From assembly GCF_963677315.1 (NCBI RefSeq), contig NZ_OY781939.1, positions 2,108,001-2,172,000 of the forward strand: a stretch of 64,000 nt of DNA, in the 5' to 3' direction. Source of the stretch: an uncultured Sphaerochaeta sp. GTDB lineage: Bacteria; Spirochaetota; Spirochaetia; Sphaerochaetales; Sphaerochaetaceae. Each line of letters opens with the position of its first letter. Position 1 is the first letter of the stretch. Both the position numbers and the translations under genes were made by a program. A model generated the notes under the pieces. That model saw only the letters and a program-made list of their open reading frames with translations, was not told the origin of the DNA and did no database searches. Of this stretch, positions 52,282-61,323 are shown one piece after another.

Positions 52282-53859
52282 ATGAAGAAACAGTATTTCG
52301 TATGCATCGCACTTATTGCGTTGCTCGCTTTCGTTTCCCTGCCGGTATTTAGTCAGGGAACCAAAGAAGCTGCAGTAGATGGCCCGGTGACCATTGATCT
52401 GTGGTATGGCGCTGCGGTTACCGAAGCTGGGCCACCCCCAGCCGATTGGGTAGGGTTTGACATCATCAAAGAGAAGTTGAACATCGATCTGAAGCTGACA
52501 ACGCTTCCCTCCAATGAGAGTGACCAGGATGTAAAGATCCAGGCTGCTGCAGCGGCAAACAATCTCCCCGACCTGTTCATGGTCCGCCGCGATGTATTGA
52601 CTCGTCTGGTTCCCCAGGGCTTGGTTGCTCCTGTTGATGATCTGTATGAGAAGATGCCCACCCGCACGGCAACCCACTACAACGAGGTAAGTCGTAACCA
52701 TGCAAAGTTTGGCGGAAAGAGCTATGGACTGGCTGACCCCGGTTCTATTGTCAAGAATGAAGGTTTGTTGATTCGTAAGGATTGGTTGAATAATCTCGGC
52801 ATGAGTGCACCAACCACCACTGATGAATTGCTTGAGGTCATGCGTGCCTTCACCTTCGATGACCCCGATGGCAATGGAAAGAATGACACCTATGGCTATG
52901 GAGCTTTCCAGGAAGTCAACAACTATGAAGCATGGCCCGGCCGCCGCTTGGAGCCGATCCTTGGAGCATTCGGTGTTGAAGGTACCTGGGATATGACTGC
53001 TGACAGCGCTGGCCTGAACATTCTCAAGCCTGAATTCTATGATGCCATGGCATATCTCAAGAAGATGGCTGATGAGGGCATCATTGATCCAAACTGGCTT
53101 GCCTACAAGAAGGATGATTTCCGTGCTGCTTGGAAGCAGGGTCGTTTTGGAATCATGAGAGAGCAGAATGCCGCATTCGCTGCTCAGTCCAACTATGCTC
53201 CATTCGATAAGAACTTCCCTGACGGTGAGTGGGTGATTCTGGACCCCATCGAAGGGCCGAAGGGACATGCCTCGATCGGACCTTATACTGCTGGATTCCG
53301 TATTTATGCCATCAGTGCAAAAGCAGTTGAAGAGGGAAAGAAGGACAAGATTGCACAACTGCTCGAGTGGATGGCTTCTGATGAAGGCTACTTCTTGCTC
53401 GGCTGGGGCGTCGAGGGTGTGAACTACACCAAGGATGCAAATGGTGTTCCTGTTGCCGATGGCATCTCTAATCCTGATCTGGCTTTCAGTGGTCCCGTCG
53501 GACAGACTGTGACCCAGCTTCGAAACATGGTCTTCTACAATGGTGATATCGAGTTATATGCTCGCTATCCGAAGTACATCACTGCCACCAGCAAGAAGGA
53601 AATGTCTGCACTTGAGGTACTGCGTAAGATGCAGACCAAGCAGTGGACTCCCGCTGTTGGTTCTGACATGCTTCCGATTCCGAATGCTGACTTGAAGCGT
53701 TTCTACGAACAAGGATTGAGTGAGTTCATCACTGGAAAGCGTACGCTGAACAGGAACAACTGGAATGCTTGGATTGCTGAGTTCAAGAAACTCGGTGGAC
53801 AGGATTGGAATGACAAGGGCGTTGCCTTTGCCAAGGAAAACAACCTGCTGAACGAGTAG
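52282..53859 (+). CDS. Extracellular sugar-binding protein, LplA/YtcQ type
   Basis: 525-residue periplasmic binding protein of the CUT1 LplA group. Signal peptide residues 1-23 with cleavage near VFSQ, no lipobox. It has the family look in GPVTIDLWYG, PDLFMVRRDVLTRLVPQGLVAPVDDL, RKDWLNNLGMSAPTTTDELLEVMRAFTFDDPDGNGKNDTYG and ILEPEF-like middle part. With GH105 directly downstream, a pectin-derived oligosaccharide is the likely ligand (inference). A stem-loop (53876-53905) follows. Confidence 0.92.
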   Translation: MKKQYFVCIALIALLAFVSLPVFSQGTKEAAVDGPVTIDLWYGAAVTEAGPPPADWVGFDIIKEKLNIDLKLTTLPSNESDQDVKIQAAAAANNLPDLFMVRRDVLTRLVPQGLVAPVDDLYEKMPTRTATHYNEVSRNHAKFGGKSYGLADPGSIVKNEGLLIRKDWLNNLGMSAPTTTDELLEVMRAFTFDDPDGNGKNDTYGYGAFQEVNNYEAWPGRRLEPILGAFGVEGTWDMTADSAGLNILKPEFYDAMAYLKKMADEGIIDPNWLAYKKDDFRAAWKQGRFGIMREQNAAFAAQSNYAPFDKNFPDGEWVILDPIEGPKGHASIGPYTAGFRIYAISAKAVEEGKKDKIAQLLEWMASDEGYFLLGWGVEGVNYTKDANGVPVADGISNPDLAFSGPVGQTVTQLRNMVFYNGDIELYARYPKYITATSKKEMSALEVLRKMQTKQWTPAVGSDMLPIPNADLKRFYEQGLSEFITGKRTLNRNNWNAWIAEFKKLGGQDWNDKGVAFAKENNLLNE

Positions 53860-53875
53860 GTGTGATGAGACCCGT

Positions 53876-53905
53876 TTCCGGCTGCCCGATGATCGGCAGC
53901 CGGAA
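53876..53905. terminator. Stem-loop after the binding-protein gene
   Basis: TTCCGGCTGCC (53876-53886) and GGCAGCCGGAA (53895-53905) form a perfect 11-bp stem between the binding protein and the GH105 gene. No long T-run follows, so a partial terminator or stabiliser is likelier than a full stop. Confidence 0.65.
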
Positions 53906-53933
53906 GATTTGGCACGAACATGAGGAATGAAGC

Positions 53934-55034
53934 ATGATGGACAGGGGTGAGCGCCTTTCGTTGAAACTGGCTGAAAGTGTGGTTTCACGCTACAAACCTT
54001 CACAGATGCGATGGCATTATGAGCATGGGCTGGTGATACACAGTTGTTTGCTGGTTGGAGAGGCCTACGACCGAGAAGAGATGTTCCAGTGGGCATACTC
54101 TATGTATGACCCAATGGTGGGCAAGGACGGCCAAGTTGTTTCCTACCGATTAGGGGAGTACAACCTAGACCAGATTAACGCTGGAAGAAATCTTTTTGCT
54201 TTGTATCAGAAGACAAAGGAGAGACGTTTCCTTCAGGCTGCTCAACTGTTGAAAAGTCAGCTCAACTCCCATCCAAGGACCCTTTCAGGAGTATTCTGGC
54301 ATAAGGAGATCTACCCTTGGCAGATCTGGTTGGATGGAGTCTACATGCAGGGTCCTTTCAATGCCCAGTTCTGTAAAGTAAGTGGTGACAGTGCTGGGTT
54401 CGACGATACGGTGGAGCAGGTAATCAAGGTTTATCGGACGCTTAGGGACCCAAAGACAGGATTGCTGTATCATGCCTATGATGAGTCTCGGGGTCAGCGA
54501 TGGTCTGATGCAGAAACCGGTCTTTCTCCCCATTTTTGGGGAAGGGCGATTGGATGGTACTGTATGGCTATCCTTGATATCCTCGACTTCCTTCCTGAGT
54601 CACATCCCAAACGGGGGGAACTGGGGCGAATACTTACCCAAGTACTTGATTCGCTGCTTCCTTATCAGAGTGAGAGCGGCATGTGGTATCAGGTGGTGGA
54701 TAAACCCGAGGAGAAAGAAAACTATCTTGAGACCTCATGCTCAAGTATGTTTGCCTACAGTCTTCTGAAAGCATTGCGAGTTGGTATCAGTAGGAATGAG
54801 ACCTATCGAAAACAGGCAATGCTTGCCATTGAGGACATCAGAGAGCGATATCTGAGAGAGGATGAGAGAGGAAGTCTCCATCTGGGAGGAATCTGTTCGG
54901 TTGCCGGATTAGGCGGAAATCCCTATCGCGATGGTTCATTGCACTACTATGTTTGTGAGCCAGTGGTGGAGGATGATTTTAAAGGGGTGGGTTCCTTCAT
55001 CCTTGCTTGCTTGGAAGCCGAGCAAGCAATGTAA
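53934..55034 (+). CDS. Glycoside hydrolase family 105 unsaturated galacturonyl hydrolase
   Basis: 366-residue (alpha/alpha)6 barrel, the usual length of YteR/YesR-type enzymes. It hydrates and releases the terminal unsaturated uronic acid from pectin or rhamnogalacturonan oligomers. Seen: WHYEHGLVIHSCL near 22, WLDGVYMQGPFNAQF (aromatic site with the catalytic Asp), LYHAYDESRGQRWSD, TGLSPHFWGRAIGWY and LGGICSVAGLGGNPYRDGS. No signal peptide, so cytosolic. Last gene of the Lpl-type operon. Start ATG 53934 or 53937. Confidence 0.93.
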   Translation: MMDRGERLSLKLAESVVSRYKPSQMRWHYEHGLVIHSCLLVGEAYDREEMFQWAYSMYDPMVGKDGQVVSYRLGEYNLDQINAGRNLFALYQKTKERRFLQAAQLLKSQLNSHPRTLSGVFWHKEIYPWQIWLDGVYMQGPFNAQFCKVSGDSAGFDDTVEQVIKVYRTLRDPKTGLLYHAYDESRGQRWSDAETGLSPHFWGRAIGWYCMAILDILDFLPESHPKRGELGRILTQVLDSLLPYQSESGMWYQVVDKPEEKENYLETSCSSMFAYSLLKALRVGISRNETYRKQAMLAIEDIRERYLREDERGSLHLGGICSVAGLGGNPYRDGSLHYYVCEPVVEDDFKGVGSFILACLEAEQAM

Positions 55035-55060
55035 CCTAGGCAGTGCACTTGTATTCGATC

Positions 55061-55087
55061 CCCCCGGTGATAAAGCCGGGGGTTCTT
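55061..55087 (+). terminator. Rho-independent terminator of the Lpl/GH105 operon
   Basis: CCCCCGG (55061-55067) and CCGGGGG (55076-55082) stem followed by TTCTT, 27 bases after the GH105 stop. Confidence 0.75.
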
Positions 55088-55187
55088 GCGTTCAGTCAAG
55101 AATTTCTATGTGTATAGAGGTGCAGGCAACTGGTTCATACTTAATGGTTTGTCTTGGACCAATGCTTCCTGTAGGCGGTTTCTTTGT

Positions 55188-55216
55188 TTGACAATGGTAC
55201 AAGGTGAATGTAGAAT
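55188..55216 (+). promoter_or_regulatory. Promoter of the BMP nucleoside operon
   Basis: Perfect TTGACA (55188-55193), 17-base spacer, TAGAAT (55211-55216), about 50 bases before the start codon. Confidence 0.65.
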
Positions 55217-55265
55217 GAATTTACACAGTTTTTTGTGCATGATCACAAAAATAGGAGAAGACAGT

Positions 55266-56348
55266 ATGAAAAAATTCGCTGTAGTGCTTTGTATCTTCCT
55301 GATGCTTGGCTCGTTTGCATTCGCTCAAGGAAGCGATGAAGGTGGGGCAAAGAAGAGTAATCTTCGTGTTGGAATGGTAACTGATGCTGGTACGATTGAT
55401 GATAAATCCTTCAATCAGGGAACTTGGGAAGGTATCTTGAAGGCAAGCAAAGACTATGCGCTTGATGTCAAATATCTCAAGCCCGCTGGAACCACTGAGG
55501 CTGACTACCTGAAGGAAATCGGTAACTTGGTTGATGCTGGCTATAACTTTATTGTATGCCCAGGGTTCAAGTTCGAGACCGCACTGTTTGAGGCTCAGGA
55601 TAAGTACCCCAATGTGAAGTTCGTCATCCTTGATGGTGAACCACACAGTGCAGACTACTCTGAGTTCCGCATTGAGCCGAATGTAGTAGCAGTGTATTAT
55701 GCTGAGCACGAATCCGGCTTCCTCGCTGGACTTGCTGCTGCTTTGCAACTTAAGGAAGGCGATTTTGGTTTTGTCGGCGGTATGGAAATTCCAGCTGTAC
55801 AGAAGTTCAATTGGGGCTTCCAGCAGGGCGTTGCTTTCGCCAATGAAAACTATGGCACCAAGATTGTCATGAAGCAAGAGAATAACCTTTATCAGGGTTC
55901 TTTTGACAACATCAGCGCTGGACAGCAGATTGCAGCATCCATGTACGACCGTGGTGTAGATGTCATCTTCGCAGCAGCCGGTGGTGTTGGTGTTGGTGTT
56001 ATCAACGAAGCGAAGAACCGTGCTTCCAGTGGACAGAAGGTCTGGGTAATCGGTGTTGACGTTGACCAGTACCCTGAGGGCGTACTTCCTAGCGGCAAGT
56101 CCATCATCCTGACCAGCGCCATGAAGTACCTCGACCGTGCTTCCTATGACATGATTGTTGCCGAGCTCAATGGAACCTTCCCTGCAGGCGAAGTACTTAC
56201 CTTTACCGCAGCAAATGAGGGAGTAGGTATTCCTACTGAGAACCCAAATCTCGACAAGGCTGTCACCGATGAAGTTTCCAAGGTCTCTGCAATGATGACC
56301 AGTGGTGAACTTAAGGTGCGAGCTTCCGGCGATGGATTGTTCAAGTAA
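55266..56348 (+). CDS. BMP family nucleoside-binding lipoprotein-like protein (PnrA/TmpC group)
   Basis: 360-residue binding protein of the basic membrane protein family, which in spirochaetes and streptococci captures purine nucleosides. Signal peptide residues 1-20 (cleavage near AFAQG) without a lipobox cysteine. Family landmarks: VTDAGTIDDKSFNQGTWEGI, NFIVCPGFKFE, AGLAAAL, VIFAAAGGVGVGVINEA and VIGVDVDQ. ATG 55266 follows AGGAG. First gene of the BMP operon; a stem-loop follows at 56371-56395. Confidence 0.94.
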   Translation: MKKFAVVLCIFLMLGSFAFAQGSDEGGAKKSNLRVGMVTDAGTIDDKSFNQGTWEGILKASKDYALDVKYLKPAGTTEADYLKEIGNLVDAGYNFIVCPGFKFETALFEAQDKYPNVKFVILDGEPHSADYSEFRIEPNVVAVYYAEHESGFLAGLAAALQLKEGDFGFVGGMEIPAVQKFNWGFQQGVAFANENYGTKIVMKQENNLYQGSFDNISAGQQIAASMYDRGVDVIFAAAGGVGVGVINEAKNRASSGQKVWVIGVDVDQYPEGVLPSGKSIILTSAMKYLDRASYDMIVAELNGTFPAGEVLTFTAANEGVGIPTENPNLDKAVTDEVSKVSAMMTSGELKVRASGDGLFK

Positions 56349-56370
56349 ACCTTCCGATTAATTCACACGC

Positions 56371-56395
56371 AAGGGCCACCCCATAGGTGGCCCTT
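56371..56395. terminator. Stem-loop after the BMP binding-protein gene
   Basis: AAGGGCCACC (56371-56380) and GGTGGCCCTT (56386-56395) form a perfect 10-bp stem with a 5-base loop. It lies between the binding protein and the ATPase gene. Confidence 0.65.
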
Positions 56396-56440
56396 CTGTG
56401 CAACTCATAGTTATGATTTGTTCACACAGGGAGTTCACTG

Positions 56441-57961
56441 ATGAGCCACGTTATTGAGATGTTGAACATACGCAAGGAGTTTCCTGGAATCGTTGCAAAC
56501 GATGACATCACCTTGCAAGTGGAACAGGGAGAAATTCATGCCATTCTCGGTGAGAATGGAGCAGGAAAATCTACCCTCATGAGTATCCTTTTCGGGTTAT
56601 ATCATGCCGATAAAGGGCAGATAAAAGTCAAAGGGAAAGAAGTAAGGATCAATGATCCCAACGATGCCAATGAGCTTGGTATCGGGATGGTGCATCAGCA
56701 CTTCCAGCTAGTACAGAATTTCACGGTTACCGAAAATATCATTTTAGGCAAAGAGGGAGGCTTCATTCTTGATCGTAGAACTGCATCCAAGAAGATCAAG
56801 GACCTCTCAGAAAAATATGGGTTAAATATAAATCCAAACATGATCATTGAGGACATAACCGTTGGGATGCAACAACGTGTGGAAATCCTTAAGATGCTCT
56901 ATCGAAATGCTGAGATACTGATTTTTGATGAACCGACGGCAGTACTTACTCCTCAGGAAATTGAAGACCTGATGGGTATCATGCGCAACCTGGTAGCAGA
57001 AGGGAAATCAGTTATCTTGATCACCCATAAACTGAATGAGATCAAGGCCGTTGCCGACCGATGTACGGTTATTCGTAGAGGAAAACTCATCGGGGTGGTG
57101 GATGTAAAGGATACCTCCACTGCAAAAATGGCATCAATGATGGTGGGTAGACCTGTTAGTTTCAAAGTTGATAAGAAACCTGCCCAAGTGGGTCGTGTAA
57201 TCCTGGATATCCATGACTTGAAGGTTATGAGTAGCAAGAAGGTTCTTGGTGTCAAGGATTTTTCCCTTTCTGTGAAAGCAGGTGAAATAGTGGGTATCGC
57301 CGGAGTCGATGGCAATGGACAAACCGAGCTAATCGAGGCGATTACTGGACTAAGAGCCGCTGAAAGTGGTTCCATCATTCTTGATGGAAATGACATCACC
57401 AATGCTGATATTCGCAGGCGCAATGAGATTGGGCTTGGACATATTCCTGAGGACAGACAGAAACGAGGGTTGGTAATGAGCTCTTCAGTGTTTAATAATG
57501 TTGCCATCAAGGAGTACTACCACAGTCCTTTCAGCAAGAAAGGTATTCTTGAAGCTGACTATTTGCGTGAATATGCCCAGAAAGTGGTTGGACAGTTTGA
57601 TGTCCGCAGTGGTGAAGGCATTTTCTCTCTTGCAGGAAAGCTTTCTGGAGGCAATCAGCAGAAATTGATTGTAGGTCGTGAGGTCGTTGCTGATCCTGAG
57701 CTACTGATAGCAGTCCAACCGACCAGGGGACTGGATGTAGGGGCAATTGAATATATACACTCCCAACTGGTAGCACACCGTGATAAGGGCCATGCAGTCT
57801 TGCTGGTCTCCTTTGAGTTGGATGAAATTTTCAACCTTTCTGATAGGATTGCTGTCATGAATAGTGGGGAGTTGATTGATATTGTGAAAACCTCAGAGAC
57901 AAATGAGGATGAGGTCGGCTTGATGATGGCCGGCATAAAGCGAAAGGAAGGTGAACAATGA
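56441..57961 (+). CDS. Nucleoside ABC transporter ATPase (two-domain, NupA/YufO type)
   Basis: 506-residue ATPase with two nucleotide-binding halves. First half: Walker A GENGAGKST (near 37), MVHQHFQLV (Q-loop), ITVGMQQRVEIL (signature region), LIFDEPTAVLTPQE. Second half: degenerate GVDGNGQTE where Walker A would be, signature LSGGNQQK, IAVQPTRGLD. The second site is typically inactive in this RbsA-like group. ATGA overlap with the next permease. Confidence 0.95.
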   Translation: MSHVIEMLNIRKEFPGIVANDDITLQVEQGEIHAILGENGAGKSTLMSILFGLYHADKGQIKVKGKEVRINDPNDANELGIGMVHQHFQLVQNFTVTENIILGKEGGFILDRRTASKKIKDLSEKYGLNINPNMIIEDITVGMQQRVEILKMLYRNAEILIFDEPTAVLTPQEIEDLMGIMRNLVAEGKSVILITHKLNEIKAVADRCTVIRRGKLIGVVDVKDTSTAKMASMMVGRPVSFKVDKKPAQVGRVILDIHDLKVMSSKKVLGVKDFSLSVKAGEIVGIAGVDGNGQTELIEAITGLRAAESGSIILDGNDITNADIRRRNEIGLGHIPEDRQKRGLVMSSSVFNNVAIKEYYHSPFSKKGILEADYLREYAQKVVGQFDVRSGEGIFSLAGKLSGGNQQKLIVGREVVADPELLIAVQPTRGLDVGAIEYIHSQLVAHRDKGHAVLLVSFELDEIFNLSDRIAVMNSGELIDIVKTSETNEDEVGLMMAGIKRKEGEQ

Positions 57962-59079
57962 AATCATTGAAAAAACGAGAACTGCAAAGCAACGCCTTCC
58001 TCGTCGCAGTCAGTGCAGTGGTCCTTGGCTTGATCGCCGGTGCCATTCTTATGGCTTCAATCGGAAGCAATCCCTTTGCAGGGTTTTGGTACTTGTTCCG
58101 TGGAAGTCTGATGAATATTGAAAGAATTGGAAATACCTTGGCAACAGCAACTACCTTGATGTTGGTAGGCCTTTCTGTTGCTTTTGCTTTCAGGACAGGA
58201 CTATTCAACATTGGTGCAAGTGGGCAGATGTTGGTCGGTGGCCTTTGTGCAACGATTGTTGCCCATAAGGTGTTTCTTCCCCGTCCACTCTTCTTGGCTG
58301 TCTTGATCGGAGCGGCCTTGGCTGGGGGAGCAATCTGGGGAGTTATTCCTGGATTCCTCAAAGCCAAGTTCAACGTGCATGAAGTTGTTGCAACCATTAT
58401 GATGAACTGGATTGCCTACTGGTCGGTCTATTACTTTGTTCCTGCCTATCTCAAGGGTCCCTCCCTGGAGACTGAGAGTGCCAGTATTGCAGTTTCCCAA
58501 TCCCTCAGAACAGATTGGTTGACCAACCTGTTCAACGGATCGTACATGAACCTTGGTTTCTTTATAGCGATTATTGCAGTGATCCTGATCAAGTTCATCC
58601 TGGACAAGACAACGCTGGGATTCAGTCTGAAAGCGGTTGGTGCCAACCGTTTCTGTGCTGAGTATGCTGGGATTAAGGTGAACCGAAATGTGGTAATCTC
58701 CATGATGATCGCAGGTGGGCTGGCAGGTTTGGCTGGGCTCTCCTTCTATACAGGGTATTCAAGGAATATGCAGATTGGAGTCATGCCTTCCCAGGGTTTT
58801 GATGGAATTGCTGTCGCGCTTTTGGGTGCCAGCAATCCACTGGGAGTCTTCTTCAGTGCACTGTTCTTTGGAATCTTGCAATCTGGAAAAGGGTTCATGA
58901 ATGCCATGACCAGCGTTCCGCCAGAGATCGCCGATACCATCATTGCCGTAATCATTTACTTCACGGCAACCAGTGTTTTGTTCAAGCGTTTCTGGGATGC
59001 TGTATTCAAACGACGAAATAACAGGATCAATCCCCAAGAGGAACCTGTGGTAACAACACCCGAGAAGGAGGACAAGTAA
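57958..59079 (+). CDS. Nucleoside ABC transporter permease (NupB/YufP type)
   Basis: 373-residue inner-membrane permease with about eight to ten segments. VGLSVAFAFRTGLFNIGASGQMLVGG near 65 is the family signature; GFSLKAVGANRFCAEYAGI is the coupling region. C-terminal tail (about 340-373) is charged and cytosolic. Overlaps the ATPase gene by 4 bp. Confidence 0.94.
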   Translation: MKSLKKRELQSNAFLVAVSAVVLGLIAGAILMASIGSNPFAGFWYLFRGSLMNIERIGNTLATATTLMLVGLSVAFAFRTGLFNIGASGQMLVGGLCATIVAHKVFLPRPLFLAVLIGAALAGGAIWGVIPGFLKAKFNVHEVVATIMMNWIAYWSVYYFVPAYLKGPSLETESASIAVSQSLRTDWLTNLFNGSYMNLGFFIAIIAVILIKFILDKTTLGFSLKAVGANRFCAEYAGIKVNRNVVISMMIAGGLAGLAGLSFYTGYSRNMQIGVMPSQGFDGIAVALLGASNPLGVFFSALFFGILQSGKGFMNAMTSVPPEIADTIIAVIIYFTATSVLFKRFWDAVFKRRNNRINPQEEPVVTTPEKEDK

Positions 59080-59080
59080 T

Positions 59081-60013
59081 ATGTGGGATACCTTGGTAAG
59101 TATTTTTCCGTATGCAATCGCCTATACGATTCCCATGTTGATGACCTCCCTTGGGGGTTTGTACAGCGAACGAAGTGGTGTCACCAACCTTGGGCTGGAA
59201 GGCTTGATGTTGGTTGGATACTTTGCGAGTGCCATTACGATCAAGATGAGTGAGGCAACCTTGGGGATCAATGCACTCCCCGTAGGATTGCTTGTCGGTG
59301 TTGCCGCTGGTGCAATCTTCAGCCTTCTCCACGCGTTTGCTTCGATCAACTTGAAGGCTGACCAAGTAATCAGTGGAACAGCAATCAATATGTTGGCAGC
59401 TGCCCTCACCGTATATCTTGCCAGAACAATCAGTGGAAGCGGAAATGTCCGTATTATGATGGGTATCGTTCGTGAGAATATCCCGTTCCTTTCCAAGATA
59501 CCGATTATCGGACCTCTTTTCTTCAGTCAGTCCTACTGGACTACATGGGTCTGTCTGATCATTTGGGGACTTTCGTGGATCCTGTTGTACAAGACCAGTT
59601 TTGGCCTTCGTCTCCGTGCTTGTGGAGAACACCCCTCTGCAGTTGCCTCAGCTGGAATCAATGTACATAAGATGCGCTATTTCGGTGTTGCCATGAGTGG
59701 TGCTCTTGCAGGATTGGGAGGGTCGGTCATCTTGATAACCTACTCAGGTGAGTTCAATGGTACGGTCGCCGGTCTCGGCTTCCTCTCCATTGCTGCCTTG
59801 ATCTTTGGACAGTGGAAACCGTTGGGTATTCTTGGTGCAACATTCTTTTTTGGAATTGCAACAACAATTGCCAATGTCAGCCAGGTCATTCCTTCCTTGC
59901 AGGTGATTCCTCCTGTCTTCTTCAAGATTTTCCCGTATGTAGCCACCTTGTTGGCTTTGGTGCTATTCTCGAAAAATTCCGCTGCTCCGAAGGCAAGTGG
60001 AGAACCGTTCTAA
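59081..60013 (+). CDS. Nucleoside ABC transporter permease (NupC/YufQ type)
   Basis: 310-residue second permease: SGVTNLGLEGLMLVGYFASA near 27 (signature), TSFGLRLRACGEHPSAVASAGINV (coupling). AGGAGG before ATG 59081 lies in the end of the previous gene. Confidence 0.94.
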   Translation: MWDTLVSIFPYAIAYTIPMLMTSLGGLYSERSGVTNLGLEGLMLVGYFASAITIKMSEATLGINALPVGLLVGVAAGAIFSLLHAFASINLKADQVISGTAINMLAAALTVYLARTISGSGNVRIMMGIVRENIPFLSKIPIIGPLFFSQSYWTTWVCLIIWGLSWILLYKTSFGLRLRACGEHPSAVASAGINVHKMRYFGVAMSGALAGLGGSVILITYSGEFNGTVAGLGFLSIAALIFGQWKPLGILGATFFFGIATTIANVSQVIPSLQVIPPVFFKIFPYVATLLALVLFSKNSAAPKASGEPF

Positions 60014-60031
60014 TAGTCTCAGGAGGACTGT

Positions 60032-60862
60032 ATGGATACTTTAATGGATAAAATGCAGGAAGCTGCAATGTATATCACCTCTCGTATCGGGGATGAACCC
60101 GTTTCAATTGGTATGGTTTTGGGTAGTGGGCTTGGAGGGTTGGCTGATGAGCTGGAGGATGCTGTTGCCATATCCTATAAGGATATACCCCATTTTCCTG
60201 TCTCCACAGTGTATGGCCATAAAGGTCGCTTGGTTGCTGGTATGCTGGAAGGTAAGCGTGTGTTATGCATGCAGGGCCGCTTTCACTACTATGAAGGGTA
60301 TGGTATGGACCAGGTGGTCTTTCCCATCCAGGTGATGCATGCCCTCGGTATTGAACAGCTCTTGGTAACCAATGCTGCCGGTGGAGTGAATGAATCCTAC
60401 AAGCCGGGCGATTTGATGCTGATCAGTGACCACATCAAATTGATTGCCGACAGCCCTATGCGTGGGCCCAATTATGAGAGTCTTGGAGAGAGATTCTTTG
60501 ATATGACCAACGCCTATAACAAGGATTTGTGTGCCTTGGCAAGGGAGGAAGCGAAAAAACAGGATATTTCCTTGCAGGAAGGGGTCTACATGTTTTTTGC
60601 GGGGCCATCGTACGAGACACCAGCTGAAATTTGTGCAGCAAGGACGCTCGGAGCAGATGCAGTGGGAATGTCCACGGTACCTGAAGCAATTGCTGCAAGC
60701 CATATGCGTATGAAGGTGCTGGGGATCAGTTGCATCACCAATATGGCATCAGGAATCCTGGACCAGCCGCTGAGTCATACCGAGGTCATGGAGACAGGCG
60801 ACCAGGTGAAAGAAGCCTTTACTTCTCTGGTTCGCAGTGTGACAAAGGTCTGGCCTGTATGA
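60032..60862 (+). CDS. punA: Purine nucleoside phosphorylase
   Basis: 276-residue trimeric-type PNP that splits inosine/guanosine into base and ribose-1-phosphate. VLGSGLGGLADEL (phosphate site), STVYGHKGRLVAG, QGRFHYYEGY, LLVTNAAGGVNESYKPGDLMLISDHI and FFAGPSYETPAEI, with GMSTVPEAIAA. Follows the BMP importer, so imported purine nucleosides can be broken down at once. AGGAGG before ATG 60032. Confidence 0.96.
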   Translation: MDTLMDKMQEAAMYITSRIGDEPVSIGMVLGSGLGGLADELEDAVAISYKDIPHFPVSTVYGHKGRLVAGMLEGKRVLCMQGRFHYYEGYGMDQVVFPIQVMHALGIEQLLVTNAAGGVNESYKPGDLMLISDHIKLIADSPMRGPNYESLGERFFDMTNAYNKDLCALAREEAKKQDISLQEGVYMFFAGPSYETPAEICAARTLGADAVGMSTVPEAIAASHMRMKVLGISCITNMASGILDQPLSHTEVMETGDQVKEAFTSLVRSVTKVWPV

Positions 60863-61323
60863 ACATCCAGACACTGGTAGAGCAATTGGGTCTGGAACCT
60901 CTTCCAGGGGAAGGTGGATTCTTTAAACGGGTTCATTCTTTCATGGAGGAAGGCCGCTTGCTTGGCAGTGTCATCTACTATCTGGTCACCGAAGAAAGCT
61001 ACTCCTCGCTCCACTATCTCTCTACTGACGAGGCATGGTTTTTTCTCGAGGGTGATCCGTTGGAGCAGCTGGTACTCAAGAGTGATGGTAGTCATGAACT
61101 ACGTCTGTTGGGAAAAGCTAGCAGGGGAAACCAGCCTCTCTCCATAATACAGGGAGGGTGTTGGCAGGGAACTAGACTCCAAGGGAATCATGGTTGGGCT
61201 TTATGTGCTACCACCATGTGTCCTTCCTATGACCAGAGTATTTACAAGCAAGGTACTGTAGAACTGGTGGGTGAGTATCCACAGTGTCCTGATATAAGAA
61301 GATTCTTAGCGAAGGAGGAGTGA
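60859..61323 (+). CDS. DUF985 cupin protein
   Basis: 154-residue cupin of the DUF985 family: LEPLPGEGGFFKRVH, VIYYLVTEESYSSLHYLSTDEAWFFLEGDPLEQLVL and QGGCWQGTRL. Function unknown; related proteins are sugar epimerase-like. ATG overlaps the PNP stop (ATGA). Confidence 0.88.
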   Translation: MNIQTLVEQLGLEPLPGEGGFFKRVHSFMEEGRLLGSVIYYLVTEESYSSLHYLSTDEAWFFLEGDPLEQLVLKSDGSHELRLLGKASRGNQPLSIIQGGCWQGTRLQGNHGWALCATTMCPSYDQSIYKQGTVELVGEYPQCPDIRRFLAKEE

